A stretch of 7,414 nucleotides of DNA from an uncultured Eubacterium sp. (GTDB taxonomy: Bacteria > Bacillota > Clostridia > Lachnospirales > Lachnospiraceae), in the NCBI GenBank assembly GCA_902475415.1, contig CABRZK010000118.1, positions 1-7,414 of the forward strand, read 5' to 3'. The position numbers and the translations under genes were made by a program. Under the pieces are notes generated by a model that worked only from the letters and a program-made list of their open reading frames with translations, ran no database searches and had not been told where the DNA came from. Below, piece by piece: positions 1-6,467 of this stretch (positions are counted from its first letter, which is position 1; every line of letters begins with the position of its first letter).

Positions 1-62
1 AGCGCAGATAGGAAATCGTCCGTGCCTGCATGGATTTCTGATTCCGGCTTTTTCGCTTTCAC
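1..62 (-). CDS. Possible start of a sixth operon gene, cut by the window edge
   Basis: After the AsrB-like gene stops, a frame opens with GTG at 62-60, 12 nt downstream of that stop, and stays open to the edge, reading VKAKKPESEIHAGTDDFLSA. I do not recognise it. It does not resemble the N-terminus of AsrC that I know, although asrC would be the expected next gene in a sulfite reductase operon. No Shine-Dalgarno sequence precedes the GTG. A different frame offers an ATG at 32-30 reading MQARTISYLR, also with only a weak ribosome binding site, so both frame and start are uncertain. The stretch could also be non-coding. Confidence 0.25.
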   Translation of the reverse strand, partial: MKAKKPESEIHAGTDDFLSA

Positions 63-74
63 ATAAATAAGAAT

Positions 75-863
75 TTAATCAAAGAGTTCTTTTGCTTTGG
101 TGTAGTTGAACACCGGTCCTTCCAGGCAGACATATGTCTCATTAATTTTACAATGACCACATTTGCCAACGGCACAGGACATTTTTCTTTCAAAGGATAC
201 CCATATTTTTTCTGCCGGAACACCGCATTTCATACATTCCAGAGCGGAAAAACGCATCATTGGAGGCGGACCTACTATGACTACGTTGTAGTCTTCGAAG
301 GTATCAAATGGCACTTCCGGGATATACTGGGTTACCATACCTTTGTGGAATCCCGGTGCTTCAGAATTGTCCAGGCAATAGGTACAGTGGAACTTCTCAG
401 CGAATTTTGCACGTTCTTCGTTGAAAAGTACACAGTTGATATCTTTAAATCCGGCAATCAGATATACGGATTTGCAGATTTCCGGATGATCATAAAAATG
501 TGTCAGTGTCGTTTTGACAGGAGACATTCCCGTACCACCGCAGATAACAACCAGATCTTTATTTTCAAACTGATCTACTGGAAAAGCATTTCCATACGGT
601 CCGCGCATAAAGAGTGTGTCACCTTCTTTTAAATCAAACACACCACCGGTCAGACGTCCTACTTTACGAATGGTGAATTCCACATAGCCCGGTCCTTTTC
701 CGCAGACAGAGATCGGTGCTTCTCCGATTTTCGGCAGAGACAGCTGGAAAAACTGTCCATAGCCAGGATCTTTGTCACAGGCCACACGAATCGTAAATTC
801 TGCTGCAGTCTGACGCAGTACATGTAAAATTTTGTGTGGTTCTGGTTTCATGATATTTTCCAT
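75..863 (-). CDS. asrB: AsrB-like NAD(P)H/FAD/[2Fe-2S] electron transfer subunit
   Basis: This 262-residue flavoprotein belongs to the ferredoxin-NADP reductase fold group of anaerobic sulfite reductase subunit B, sulfhydrogenase gamma and PyrK. It should pass electrons between NAD(P)H and Fe-S proteins in the cytoplasm. Seen in order: a flavin-binding beta barrel with GQFFQLSLP (36-44), GEAPIS (47-52) and RGPYGNAFP (87-95); a nucleotide-binding domain with CGGTGMSP (108-115) and GPPPMM (198-203); and a C-terminal [2Fe-2S] site with C230, C235, C238 and C246 (C-x4-C-x2-C-x7-C). The length matches AsrB (about 270). An in-frame ATG lies 8 codons upstream at 887, but AGGAGG at 873-878 sits 9 nt before the ATG at 863, so I chose 863. 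It follows the asrA-like stop by 4 nt. All key motifs look intact. Partner and cofactor preference (NADH or NADPH) are inferred. Confidence 0.9.
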   Translation of the reverse strand: MENIMKPEPHKILHVLRQTAAEFTIRVACDKDPGYGQFFQLSLPKIGEAPISVCGKGPGYVEFTIRKVGRLTGGVFDLKEGDTLFMRGPYGNAFPVDQFENKDLVVICGGTGMSPVKTTLTHFYDHPEICKSVYLIAGFKDINCVLFNEERAKFAEKFHCTYCLDNSEAPGFHKGMVTQYIPEVPFDTFEDYNVVIVGPPPMMRFSALECMKCGVPAEKIWVSFERKMSCAVGKCGHCKINETYVCLEGPVFNYTKAKELFD

Positions 864-866
864 TGT

Positions 867-887
867 CTTATGCCTCCTCTCCCGCAT
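867..887 (-). repeat. 21-bp direct repeat, copy A, at the asrA/asrB junction
   Basis: These 21 bases are identical to 2581-2601. Read on the minus strand, the repeat holds the last codons of the upstream gene (encoding AGEEA), its TAA stop and the AGGAGG used by the next gene. See copy B. Confidence 0.9.
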
Positions 888-1914
888 TCATTTTTTCGAT
901 TTCAGCCGCCAGTCCGTCCACTGCGTCAAAGAAAGAAATCTGTTTCGGGCATCTCATGTCGCAACGGCCACAACCGATACACATCTGTGCATCACAGGCA
1001 ATTCCGTGTGTTCCGTCCTTTGCAAAACGGTCTGCAAAGTCATAAAATTTATGTAATACCTTAAAACGCATATTTGCCCCCGGTGTCTTGCGGGCGCGAC
1101 CACCACCGGCTGTCTCCGTAAAGGATTCCAGCATACAGGAAGACCAGACTCTCCGTCGCTCTCCGGTTCGACTTCCTTCCTGATAAATGACATCCACAGT
1201 ATCAAAACAGCTGCATGTTCCACAGACTGTATTGCATCCGCCGCAGGCGATACATTTTTCATCAAACTGTTTCCAGTATTCCAGATCACTGATCGGTTTT
1301 AACATACTGCGGTCTGTAATCTGCGGAATGTGCAGTTTTTTCTCATTTTCCTGTACATATTCCGGTGTAAAATCAACGGACTCCGCTCCGGAAAATGCTG
1401 CTTTCAGAGACTCATGTTTGATATCTGCAAAAATTTCACCATCTGTAATCCGTACGGCTGCGTCATATTTATCTGTCACATTGGTTCCCATGGATACACA
1501 AAAGCAATGTTCAAATCCTTCTCTACATTCCAGCATGATAACTTTTACTTTTTCCCGCATTCTTGCATAGAAATAATCTGCATTGCCGCCATTTTCCAGA
1601 AAAATACAATCCAGACGTGCCATTCCGTTGATATCACAGGGACGTGCGAAAATCAAAATACCTTTTTCATCTGCAGGTTCGCTTTCTTTTACCTCTGTAT
1701 CAGTAAAATAAAACATGGTCTGAGATACCGGATAATATGCTTCCTTCGGCGAAAAATCTGCCTGACGGTCAAGTACGATCTGATCGATGGTTTTAATCTC
1801 ACGATAGCGCACTTTTTTCTTTCTCTGATCCCAGGCCGGTGCAAAAATATGGTAAGATTCTGACCAGTCTGCCAGAATATCGTTCATTTTTTCAAAATTT
1901 ACTCGATATCCCAT
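868..1914 (-). CDS. asrA: AsrA-like [4Fe-4S] electron transfer subunit
   Basis: This 348-residue protein matches anaerobic sulfite reductase subunit A in length (about 347) and layout; the same family includes the sulfhydrogenase beta subunit. It should relay electrons from the AsrB-like flavoprotein to a catalytic partner. The N-terminal domain carries the family hallmark RPCDINGMARLD (91-102). The first Cys group is C221, C224, C227 and C231, with extra C234 and C236 right after it; the second is C312, C315, C318 and C322 followed by Pro. Each is a C-x2-C-x2-C-x3-C [4Fe-4S] motif. The ATG at 1914 overlaps the end of the chaperone gene by 16 nt, with GGAGG 6 nt ahead of it, so translation is probably coupled. 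The C-terminus ends NAGEEA, and the underlying DNA is duplicated at another junction. In known operons the partner is AsrC; here the visible partner is a molybdenum enzyme. Confidence 0.9.
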   Translation of the reverse strand: MGYRVNFEKMNDILADWSESYHIFAPAWDQRKKKVRYREIKTIDQIVLDRQADFSPKEAYYPVSQTMFYFTDTEVKESEPADEKGILIFARPCDINGMARLDCIFLENGGNADYFYARMREKVKVIMLECREGFEHCFCVSMGTNVTDKYDAAVRITDGEIFADIKHESLKAAFSGAESVDFTPEYVQENEKKLHIPQITDRSMLKPISDLEYWKQFDEKCIACGGCNTVCGTCSCFDTVDVIYQEGSRTGERRRVWSSCMLESFTETAGGGRARKTPGANMRFKVLHKFYDFADRFAKDGTHGIACDAQMCIGCGRCDMRCPKQISFFDAVDGLAAEIEKMNAGEEA

Positions 1915-2576
1915 ATTGCACCTCCCATTTCCAGCATTTCTTTCTCCTGTGCCAGAAATGCCGTCGTCACCTTCGCTGCTGCCTGATAAAATTCTGTCTG
2001 TGCATATTTATTAATATCCATACAAAATCCACCGGCCCATCCAAGATGGGTATACAAAAACTCATTCTGATCTCTGGAAGACATTGCCGCACGGTCAGCA
2101 TTATCTGTCTGACAGGCAAGCAATTCTTCTTCGCACAGAACTGCCATAAATTCAAGTTCCAGTCCGATATGGTCATTCATGGTGCGGAACATGTCTTTGC
2201 TCGGCTCCCATCCGTGCAGTGCATACAATGCCAGTACCTCCTGCTCAGTACGTCCGCCCAGCTCATGTTTTTTATTTGTATAAATTGATTCATACGGAAA
2301 TGCAGCCACACCGGTTGCTTCTCCCGCTGCCAGAAATGTCTTGGCATAATCAGCTGCCAGATCTTCCAGATCGCTGTTCTTGCAGCCTGCAATCGCTTTT
2401 TCCAGTCTCGCAAAAGCTTCTGTCAGTTCTTTATTTTCCCCGTCCTTCGGAAACTTCATCTGTTTCATCTGTGCCAGGGCTTCCTCATCGATCTCCATGA
2501 TATACAAACCGCCAAGGAAACGGTAGAGGCCGGCTCTTGCTTTCGCCAGTTGTTTTCTTATTTCCACCTGTGTCAT
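1899..2576 (-). CDS. TorD/DmsD-family molybdoenzyme maturation chaperone
   Basis: This 225-residue, largely helical protein is about the usual length of the TorD/DmsD/NarJ chaperones (around 200), which bind an apo molybdoenzyme and help insert the pterin cofactor, and in exported enzymes also guard the Tat signal. Visible family marks are FPYESIYTNK (93-102) and NDHIGLELEFM (134-144), corresponding to the conserved E-x3-Y and D-H-x3-E-L regions. The client is very probably the catalytic subunit encoded two genes upstream. Because that subunit has no Tat signal, a role in cofactor loading rather than export is inferred. The ATG at 2576 lies 5 nt after the ferredoxin-subunit stop; an AGGAGG in that gene's last codons is 10 nt ahead. 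Its 3' end overlaps the asrA-like gene by 16 nt. Confidence 0.88.
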   Translation of the reverse strand: MTQVEIRKQLAKARAGLYRFLGGLYIMEIDEEALAQMKQMKFPKDGENKELTEAFARLEKAIAGCKNSDLEDLAADYAKTFLAAGEATGVAAFPYESIYTNKKHELGGRTEQEVLALYALHGWEPSKDMFRTMNDHIGLELEFMAVLCEEELLACQTDNADRAAMSSRDQNEFLYTHLGWAGGFCMDINKYAQTEFYQAAAKVTTAFLAQEKEMLEMGGAIWDIE

Positions 2577-2580
2577 GCTC

Positions 2581-2601
2581 CTTATGCCTCCTCTCCCGCA
2601 T
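2581..2601 (-). repeat. 21-bp direct repeat, copy B, at the ferredoxin/chaperone junction
   Basis: It is identical to 867-887 over all 21 bases. Like copy A, it ends one Fe-S protein gene (AGEEA then TAA) and supplies the AGGAGG for the next gene, here the chaperone. The flanking bases on each side differ between the copies, so the match is confined to the junction. Confidence 0.9.
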
Positions 2602-3295
2602 CACATGCTTTTTTCAGTCCGGATTTTTTCAGATGATCCTCATGGATCTTATGCGCCAGTTCGCTCTCCGGCTCTTCATAAATACCTTTTCTTAATGCTT
2701 CCTCAAATTCAAATGGCAGCATATCGATCCATTTCTGTTTTTTCAAAATAAATCTTCCGGAAGGGTGATTTCCGTTATCATCCTTTAACGTGTATACATG
2801 ACCTTCATTCTCAGCCAGAAGCTTCGATACTTCACTTTCCGGATCATTGATATCGCCAAAATGCAGGGCACGACCGGAACAGTTTTTCACGCAGACCGGC
2901 TCGCCGCCCTGTTCCCGCAACTGCACACATCCGGTACATTTATCCATGACACGCATTTCTTTGTTAAAATTGTTCGCATGGTACGGACAGGCTTTCTTAC
3001 AGCTCTGACATCCGATACAGATATCCTGATCGATGTAGATCACTCCATCCTCCTCATCCTTGTAACATGCACCTGTCGGGCACACTTCCACACAACTTGG
3101 ATTCTCACATTGCTGACACATCACCGGAAGGAAATACATCTCCAGATCCGGATAAATGCCTGTGGGGCCCATATGATATAATGTGCTTCTGGAACGTCCC
3201 AGAGCCACTTCATTTTCTGTCTTGCAGGCAACCTGACATCCACCTTTACAGCCGATGCAGCGGTCTACCTCCACAACCATTGCATATTGTTTCAT
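2582..3295 (-). CDS. Four-cluster [4Fe-4S] ferredoxin-type subunit (DmsB/PhsB/NrfC-like)
   Basis: This 237-residue electron transfer subunit is typical of DMSO-reductase-superfamily enzymes. Sixteen cysteines form four [4Fe-4S] sites: C13/16/20/24, C60/63/68/72, C93/96/99/103 and C120/123/135/139. The second and third groups end in Cys-Pro, as in DmsB, PhsB and NrfC. After them comes a segment with GRFILKKQKW and a charged C-terminal tail ending DAGEEA. No signal peptide or membrane segment is seen. I start at the ATG at 3295 because AAAGGAA lies 6 nt ahead of it; a TTG 9 codons upstream is in frame but has no comparable site. The gene lies 126 nt below the catalytic gene, the widest gap in the operon, which holds two hairpins. 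It probably bridges the AsrA-like protein and the catalytic subunit (inference). Confidence 0.92.
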   Translation of the reverse strand: MKQYAMVVEVDRCIGCKGGCQVACKTENEVALGRSRSTLYHMGPTGIYPDLEMYFLPVMCQQCENPSCVEVCPTGACYKDEEDGVIYIDQDICIGCQSCKKACPYHANNFNKEMRVMDKCTGCVQLREQGGEPVCVKNCSGRALHFGDINDPESEVSKLLAENEGHVYTLKDDNGNHPSGRFILKKQKWIDMLPFEFEEALRKGIYEEPESELAHKIHEDHLKKSGLKKACDAGEEA

Positions 3296-3348
3296 CCTTA
3301 TTCCTTTCTGCAATCTCTTCAAAGTATTCGTAAATTGAGTTCAAAATT

Positions 3349-3370
3349 CAAGAATGCCCAGACATTCTTG
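3349..3370 (-). other. Perfect 8-bp intra-operon hairpin
   Basis: CAAGAATG and CATTCTTG pair perfectly around a 6-nt loop, between the catalytic and ferredoxin genes. On the minus strand it is followed by AATTTTG, too weak a T-run for an efficient terminator. It could be a partial attenuator, an RNA processing site or a stabiliser of the upstream mRNA segment. Confidence 0.5.
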
Positions 3371-3384
3371 TTGTGAGATATGCT

Positions 3385-3399
3385 TCATGCAACGCATGA
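3385..3399 (-). other. Small 6-bp hairpin after the catalytic gene stop
   Basis: TCATGC and GCATGA pair perfectly around a 3-nt loop, 22 nt past the stop codon of the catalytic gene. With the neighbouring 8-bp hairpin it fills much of the 126-nt gap. No T-run follows it. Confidence 0.4.
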
Positions 3400-3421
3400 T
3401 ATATTCTTCTGCACATCCACA

Positions 3422-6049
3422 TCACGCACGCCAATTTACAAAGTCTTCCGGTTTCTGCCAGATGCCTTCCGGTGCACTGTCTGCCTTGGAAATTCGTACC
3501 TGGTAAGCACGGAGTGTATGTGTACCAACGACATCGTTAAATGGTGCTGTAGATTTGGACAGTACGTTTACATTTGTCTCCTGCCATCCATGAGTCTTCG
3601 TATTCAATGTCTCCGGATGCCAGAAACGCTCCATACATACCGTTCCTGGATTGATTCCTTTGGTTACAAGAGCTTTGGCACGGATTTTTCCTCGTTTTGA
3701 CTCAACCCACACCCAGTCACCCGGTGCGATACCATATTCTTTCGCTGTATCCGGGTAGATCCAGATTTCCGGAACCGGATATAATTCACGCATGGCAGCC
3801 GAATTACGCAGAGTGGAGTGATGGTAAAATGGTACACGGCCATTTGTCATAACAAGCGGGTATTCCCTCGCTGTCTCATCATCACGAACCGGGCTTTCCA
3901 CCGGCTCCAGATAATACGGCAGCGGCTCATAATCTCTGTCTGCCGGCGCAAACTCCACCGGAAGGAACGGCTGACCGGTTCTGCCAAGGGTAATCATGCT
4001 CTCCAGATATACCTCGATTTTCTTCGATGGCGTATCAAACCCTTTCGGCAGTCCTGTTTTTTCATCGGTCTGCTTGTATACATAGTAAGTCTTCCATTCT
4101 TCTTTGGACATGTATTCGAATGGAGCTTTTTTCTTCATTTCTTCCCATGTCATGCCCACCGCCGGTGTCAGATGGTCGAAAAACTCATCCATCGAATCCC
4201 AGTATGGAAGCTGGTCACCCATAAATTCCGGATCAAAAGCTTTCTGGCACATCTCATGACCAAGTTCTGCACATTTTTTTGCAAGACGGGACCAGATCAG
4301 AGTCTCGTCCATGGTCTCCCAGAGATGAACTACCTGCTGTCTTGCCACCAGCATATTACAGGTCTCAACGATCATATCTGTCTCCAGCCACTCCTCTGTC
4401 GGCAGTAAGATATCTGCATAAGCGGAAAATGAAGTCGGATACATATACATATGTACAATAAAATCAAGCTTTTCAATGGCCTGAGCCCAGCGACCGGACT
4501 CTGCCAGCACACCAAGTTTATTGCCGGAACGGTCAATCCACATCCGCGGCTGATATGGCTTCCCGGTCAGAATCGCATTCAGCACGCTGCCCGGATGACC
4601 TGCATACCAGATACTTAAGCCCTTGTGTTCTCTTCCACCCAGACGCTTTTTCAGCTGCTCCGGTGGCAGACATTTCAAGGCAACCGGAACCGGATAATTT
4701 GGTACTTTCAGAACGCCACTGGTCTGGAAACGCTGCATCAGTGCGCCAGGTTTTTCCAGATTACCCATCAGGAAATCAATGGTATCTACTGCCATTGCTG
4801 CCTGTACGGAGTTCGGTGTCTGGTCAGTTGCCACACCAAGACAGATACCGCTCGGAGCATTTTCCAGATACATTTCGATAGCTGCCTGAATGCGGTCTGC
4901 TGTCAGCCAGCAGATTTCTGCTGTTTTCTCCAGAGTAAACTCTTCACAACGCTCATATAATAACTGCATACCGGTCTTGTATACTTTACCGTCAACCTCA
5001 TAGGTTCCCCATAATGCCGGAGATAAATCCTCGTTGTACGGATATTCCATCGGCTGCATGGAATCCGTCTTTTCATCCCATACATAGAAAGTATCCGGTG
5101 CCCCGTTTTCTCCTTTTTTCGCACGGGCAAGGAAACGGCTCTCCACCTCTACCAGATATGGCAGGTTAGTCCAGCGTTTTACAAAGTCTTCGTTATATCT
5201 GCGATTCACCAGAATGTAACGGATCCATGCCATCTGTAAGGCTACATCAGTACCCGGACGGATTGGCAGCCAGATATCTGCTTTTGCCGCATCCGGGGTA
5301 AAACGGGGATCGATACAGATCGTTTTCACACCTTTTGCACGCAGCTCATTCACCATACGTCCACCACTGGCCGGTGCGGAATAAGCAGGGCCTGCCCCCC
5401 AGAGTACCAGACATTTGATCTGTGCATTCTCATAATCATATAATTCCAGCGCATTGGAATCCGCAATACTGGAATCCGCACCGCCGTACATCATGGCACA
5501 GGCAAGGACTCTCGGCAGGTAACACTGTGCACAGCCCGGCTCATACCAGTTCGGTGTTCCAAAAATATTACAAAAACGGGCAATACTCCAGATTTCCGGG
5601 TTGCCGCCGCCACCGGTTGTACAGAATAATGCTTCTGCACCATATTTCTCCTTTGTCTCCATGGCTTTCTCAGCCACACGGGTCAGGGCCTCATCCCAGG
5701 TGATACGTCTCCAACGCCCGCCTCCACGCTCACCCACACGGATCAGCGGATATTTGTTACGATTCGGATGATACAATGCCTGAATACCGGATAATCCCTT
5801 CGCACACATACGTCCCTGGCTCATCGGGTCGGACGGATTTCCCTCCAGTTTGATGACACGACCATTTTTCACATGCGCCAGTACACCACAGTTTGCGATG
5901 CAGGCACGACAGGCTGTCTTCACAATCTTCTCTTCATCATCGATTTCCATAACTTTCGGCTCACACTTTGTCAGATATCTGCGCTTCGCTGTTACCTGAT
6001 CCAGGCCGGAAATTTCCAGTGATGAAAGAAATTTTTTTGCATGTTCCAC
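3422..6049 (-). CDS. Molybdopterin (Mo/W) oxidoreductase catalytic subunit, DMSO reductase superfamily
   Basis: This 875-residue protein is the catalytic subunit of a bis-pterin enzyme. The N-terminal [4Fe-4S] site is C47, C50, C54 and C82 (C-x2-C-x3-C-x27-C, then AKG). The metal-site region reads GTPNWYEPGCAQC (164-176), so C173 or C176 probably ligates Mo/W, unlike the Ser of DMSO/TMAO reductases. A pterin segment follows with IDPRF and WLPIRPGTD (246-267), and the C-terminal pterin-dinucleotide domain spans about 729-875. There is no hydrophobic signal segment, so it is probably cytoplasmic. Start: GTG at 6049 with AGGAGG 8 nt ahead; the frame is open back to a TTG at 6109, but the ribosome binding site lies inside that extension. 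It begins the operon. The overall pattern recalls thiosulfate/polysulfide reductase, acetylene hydratase and catechol dehydroxylase relatives; the substrate cannot be assigned. Mo versus W is also open. Confidence 0.93.
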   Translation of the reverse strand: MEHAKKFLSSLEISGLDQVTAKRRYLTKCEPKVMEIDDEEKIVKTACRACIANCGVLAHVKNGRVIKLEGNPSDPMSQGRMCAKGLSGIQALYHPNRNKYPLIRVGERGGGRWRRITWDEALTRVAEKAMETKEKYGAEALFCTTGGGGNPEIWSIARFCNIFGTPNWYEPGCAQCYLPRVLACAMMYGGADSSIADSNALELYDYENAQIKCLVLWGAGPAYSAPASGGRMVNELRAKGVKTICIDPRFTPDAAKADIWLPIRPGTDVALQMAWIRYILVNRRYNEDFVKRWTNLPYLVEVESRFLARAKKGENGAPDTFYVWDEKTDSMQPMEYPYNEDLSPALWGTYEVDGKVYKTGMQLLYERCEEFTLEKTAEICWLTADRIQAAIEMYLENAPSGICLGVATDQTPNSVQAAMAVDTIDFLMGNLEKPGALMQRFQTSGVLKVPNYPVPVALKCLPPEQLKKRLGGREHKGLSIWYAGHPGSVLNAILTGKPYQPRMWIDRSGNKLGVLAESGRWAQAIEKLDFIVHMYMYPTSFSAYADILLPTEEWLETDMIVETCNMLVARQQVVHLWETMDETLIWSRLAKKCAELGHEMCQKAFDPEFMGDQLPYWDSMDEFFDHLTPAVGMTWEEMKKKAPFEYMSKEEWKTYYVYKQTDEKTGLPKGFDTPSKKIEVYLESMITLGRTGQPFLPVEFAPADRDYEPLPYYLEPVESPVRDDETAREYPLVMTNGRVPFYHHSTLRNSAAMRELYPVPEIWIYPDTAKEYGIAPGDWVWVESKRGKIRAKALVTKGINPGTVCMERFWHPETLNTKTHGWQETNVNVLSKSTAPFNDVVGTHTLRAYQVRISKADSAPEGIWQKPEDFVNWRA

Positions 6050-6057
6050 CAGTTTTC

Positions 6058-6063
6058 CCTCCT
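6058..6063 (-). promoter_or_regulatory. Ribosome binding site that fixes the catalytic subunit start
   Basis: AGGAGG, within GAGGAGGG, lies 8 nt ahead of the GTG at 6049-6047. It argues against the longer frame starting with TTG at 6109, which would translate through this site. Confidence 0.85.
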
Positions 6064-6109
6064 CTTTTCTTCCATGTACGCATAAAAATTTTTTAAACAG
6101 AACGGACAA

Positions 6110-6172
6110 CTACGGTTTAAACTCCCTGATTTTTTGAATTTCTGAGAGACTTATTCCTGTTTCTGCATACAT
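6110..6172 (-). other. Possible 20-codon leader ORF, or gene remnant
   Basis: ATG at 6172 opens 20 codons ending in TAG at 6112-6110, in the same frame as the catalytic gene and directly abutting its open 5' extension. The peptide includes YAETGISLSEIQKIREF, an amphipathic stretch faintly like the helix region of MerR-type regulators. The frame stays open a further 15 codons upstream of the ATG. No good ribosome binding site is present. It may be a leader peptide, a decayed gene end or chance. Confidence 0.2.
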
Positions 6173-6260
6173 TTTTATTTTCTTTTCACGTATACCATCA
6201 TCAGTCCGTTTTTGATTTTATTTTATATTTCTTTTTTTGTTATGTTTTATTGGCTTTTGT

Positions 6261-6270
6261 TGGTATACCA
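6261..6270. promoter_or_regulatory. Perfect 10-bp palindrome TGGTATACCA, possible operator
   Basis: The palindrome lies about 15-24 nt downstream of the inferred transcription start. Eight of its ten bases recur at 6190-6197 (GTATACCA). The position suits a repressor operator, but no regulator gene is in the window. Confidence 0.35.
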
Positions 6271-6291
6271 GAAGTATTCTTCTTGAATTTT

Positions 6292-6320
6292 ATTATAGAT
6301 GACACAGGTATAGATGTCAA
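6292..6320 (-). promoter_or_regulatory. Consensus vegetative promoter of the molybdoenzyme operon
   Basis: On the minus strand, TTGACA (6320-6315) and TATAAT (6297-6292) are both exact consensus boxes, separated by the ideal 17 nt. The predicted start of transcription is near 6285. It lies downstream of the terminator at 6430-6467 and upstream of the operon with nothing else between, so it very probably drives the five genes. A promoter this strong suggests that control is by repression or acts in the leader. Confidence 0.85.
6300..6319. promoter_or_regulatory. Inverted repeat TGACA-N10-TGTCA between the promoter boxes
   Basis: The two 5-base arms (6300-6304 and 6315-6319) overlap the -35 box and fill the spacer of the promoter. 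A protein bound here would block RNA polymerase. The arms do not match the FNR (TTGAT-N4-ATCAA) or CRP (TGTGA-N6-TCACA) patterns. The short arms could be chance. Confidence 0.3.
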
Positions 6321-6429
6321 CCAGAAACACTGCAATTGTGGAGCATACCTCTTTCTGCTGCAAAAAACTCTGGTACGTGCGTCCCCGAATAGCTCATGTA
6401 AACTGTAGTTTTCTGTGAGCAGCCAATAG

Positions 6430-6467
6430 AAAAAACGGCCGGTCTGACAATCGTCAGATCAACCGTT
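6430..6467 (-). terminator. Rho-independent terminator of the repeat-protein gene
   Basis: On the minus strand a 15-position stem (6467-6453 with 6448-6434) has a 4-nt GATT loop. It pairs at 14 positions, two of them G-T, with one A-C mismatch, and is followed by six T. The opposite strand has only a broken T-run, so it acts mainly in the minus direction. It separates the upstream transcript from the molybdoenzyme operon. Confidence 0.88.

Larger units (their letters stand above)
6050..6285 (-). promoter_or_regulatory. Long 5' leader of the operon
   Basis: The distance from the inferred transcription start (about 6285) to the GTG at 6049 is about 236 nt. The leader is AT-rich and holds the palindrome at 6261-6270, a partial copy at 6190-6197, a small reading frame at 6110-6172 and a 7-bp complementarity between 6204-6210 and 6101-6107. 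I see no known riboswitch and no strong terminator hairpin in it. Confidence 0.5.

Noticed and set aside
153..632. Plus-strand open frames over the operon genes, such as this one of 159 codons
   Set aside because: They lie antisense to strongly conserved genes, have no ribosome binding sites and read as Cys/His/Phe-rich strings typical of antisense frames.
5960..5990. KRRYLTK near the catalytic N-terminus as a Tat signal
   Set aside because: It matches the S-R-R-x-F-L-K pattern poorly and is followed by a charged stretch rather than a hydrophobic segment.
6050..6109. Longer catalytic subunit starting at TTG 6109
   Set aside because: The 20 extra codons contain the AGGAGG that sits 8 nt before the GTG at 6049, and no ribosome binding site precedes the TTG.
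6050..6285. Moco riboswitch in the leader
   Set aside because: The leader is AT-rich and lacks the multi-stem GC-containing architecture of the Moco RNA motif; I see no conserved core.
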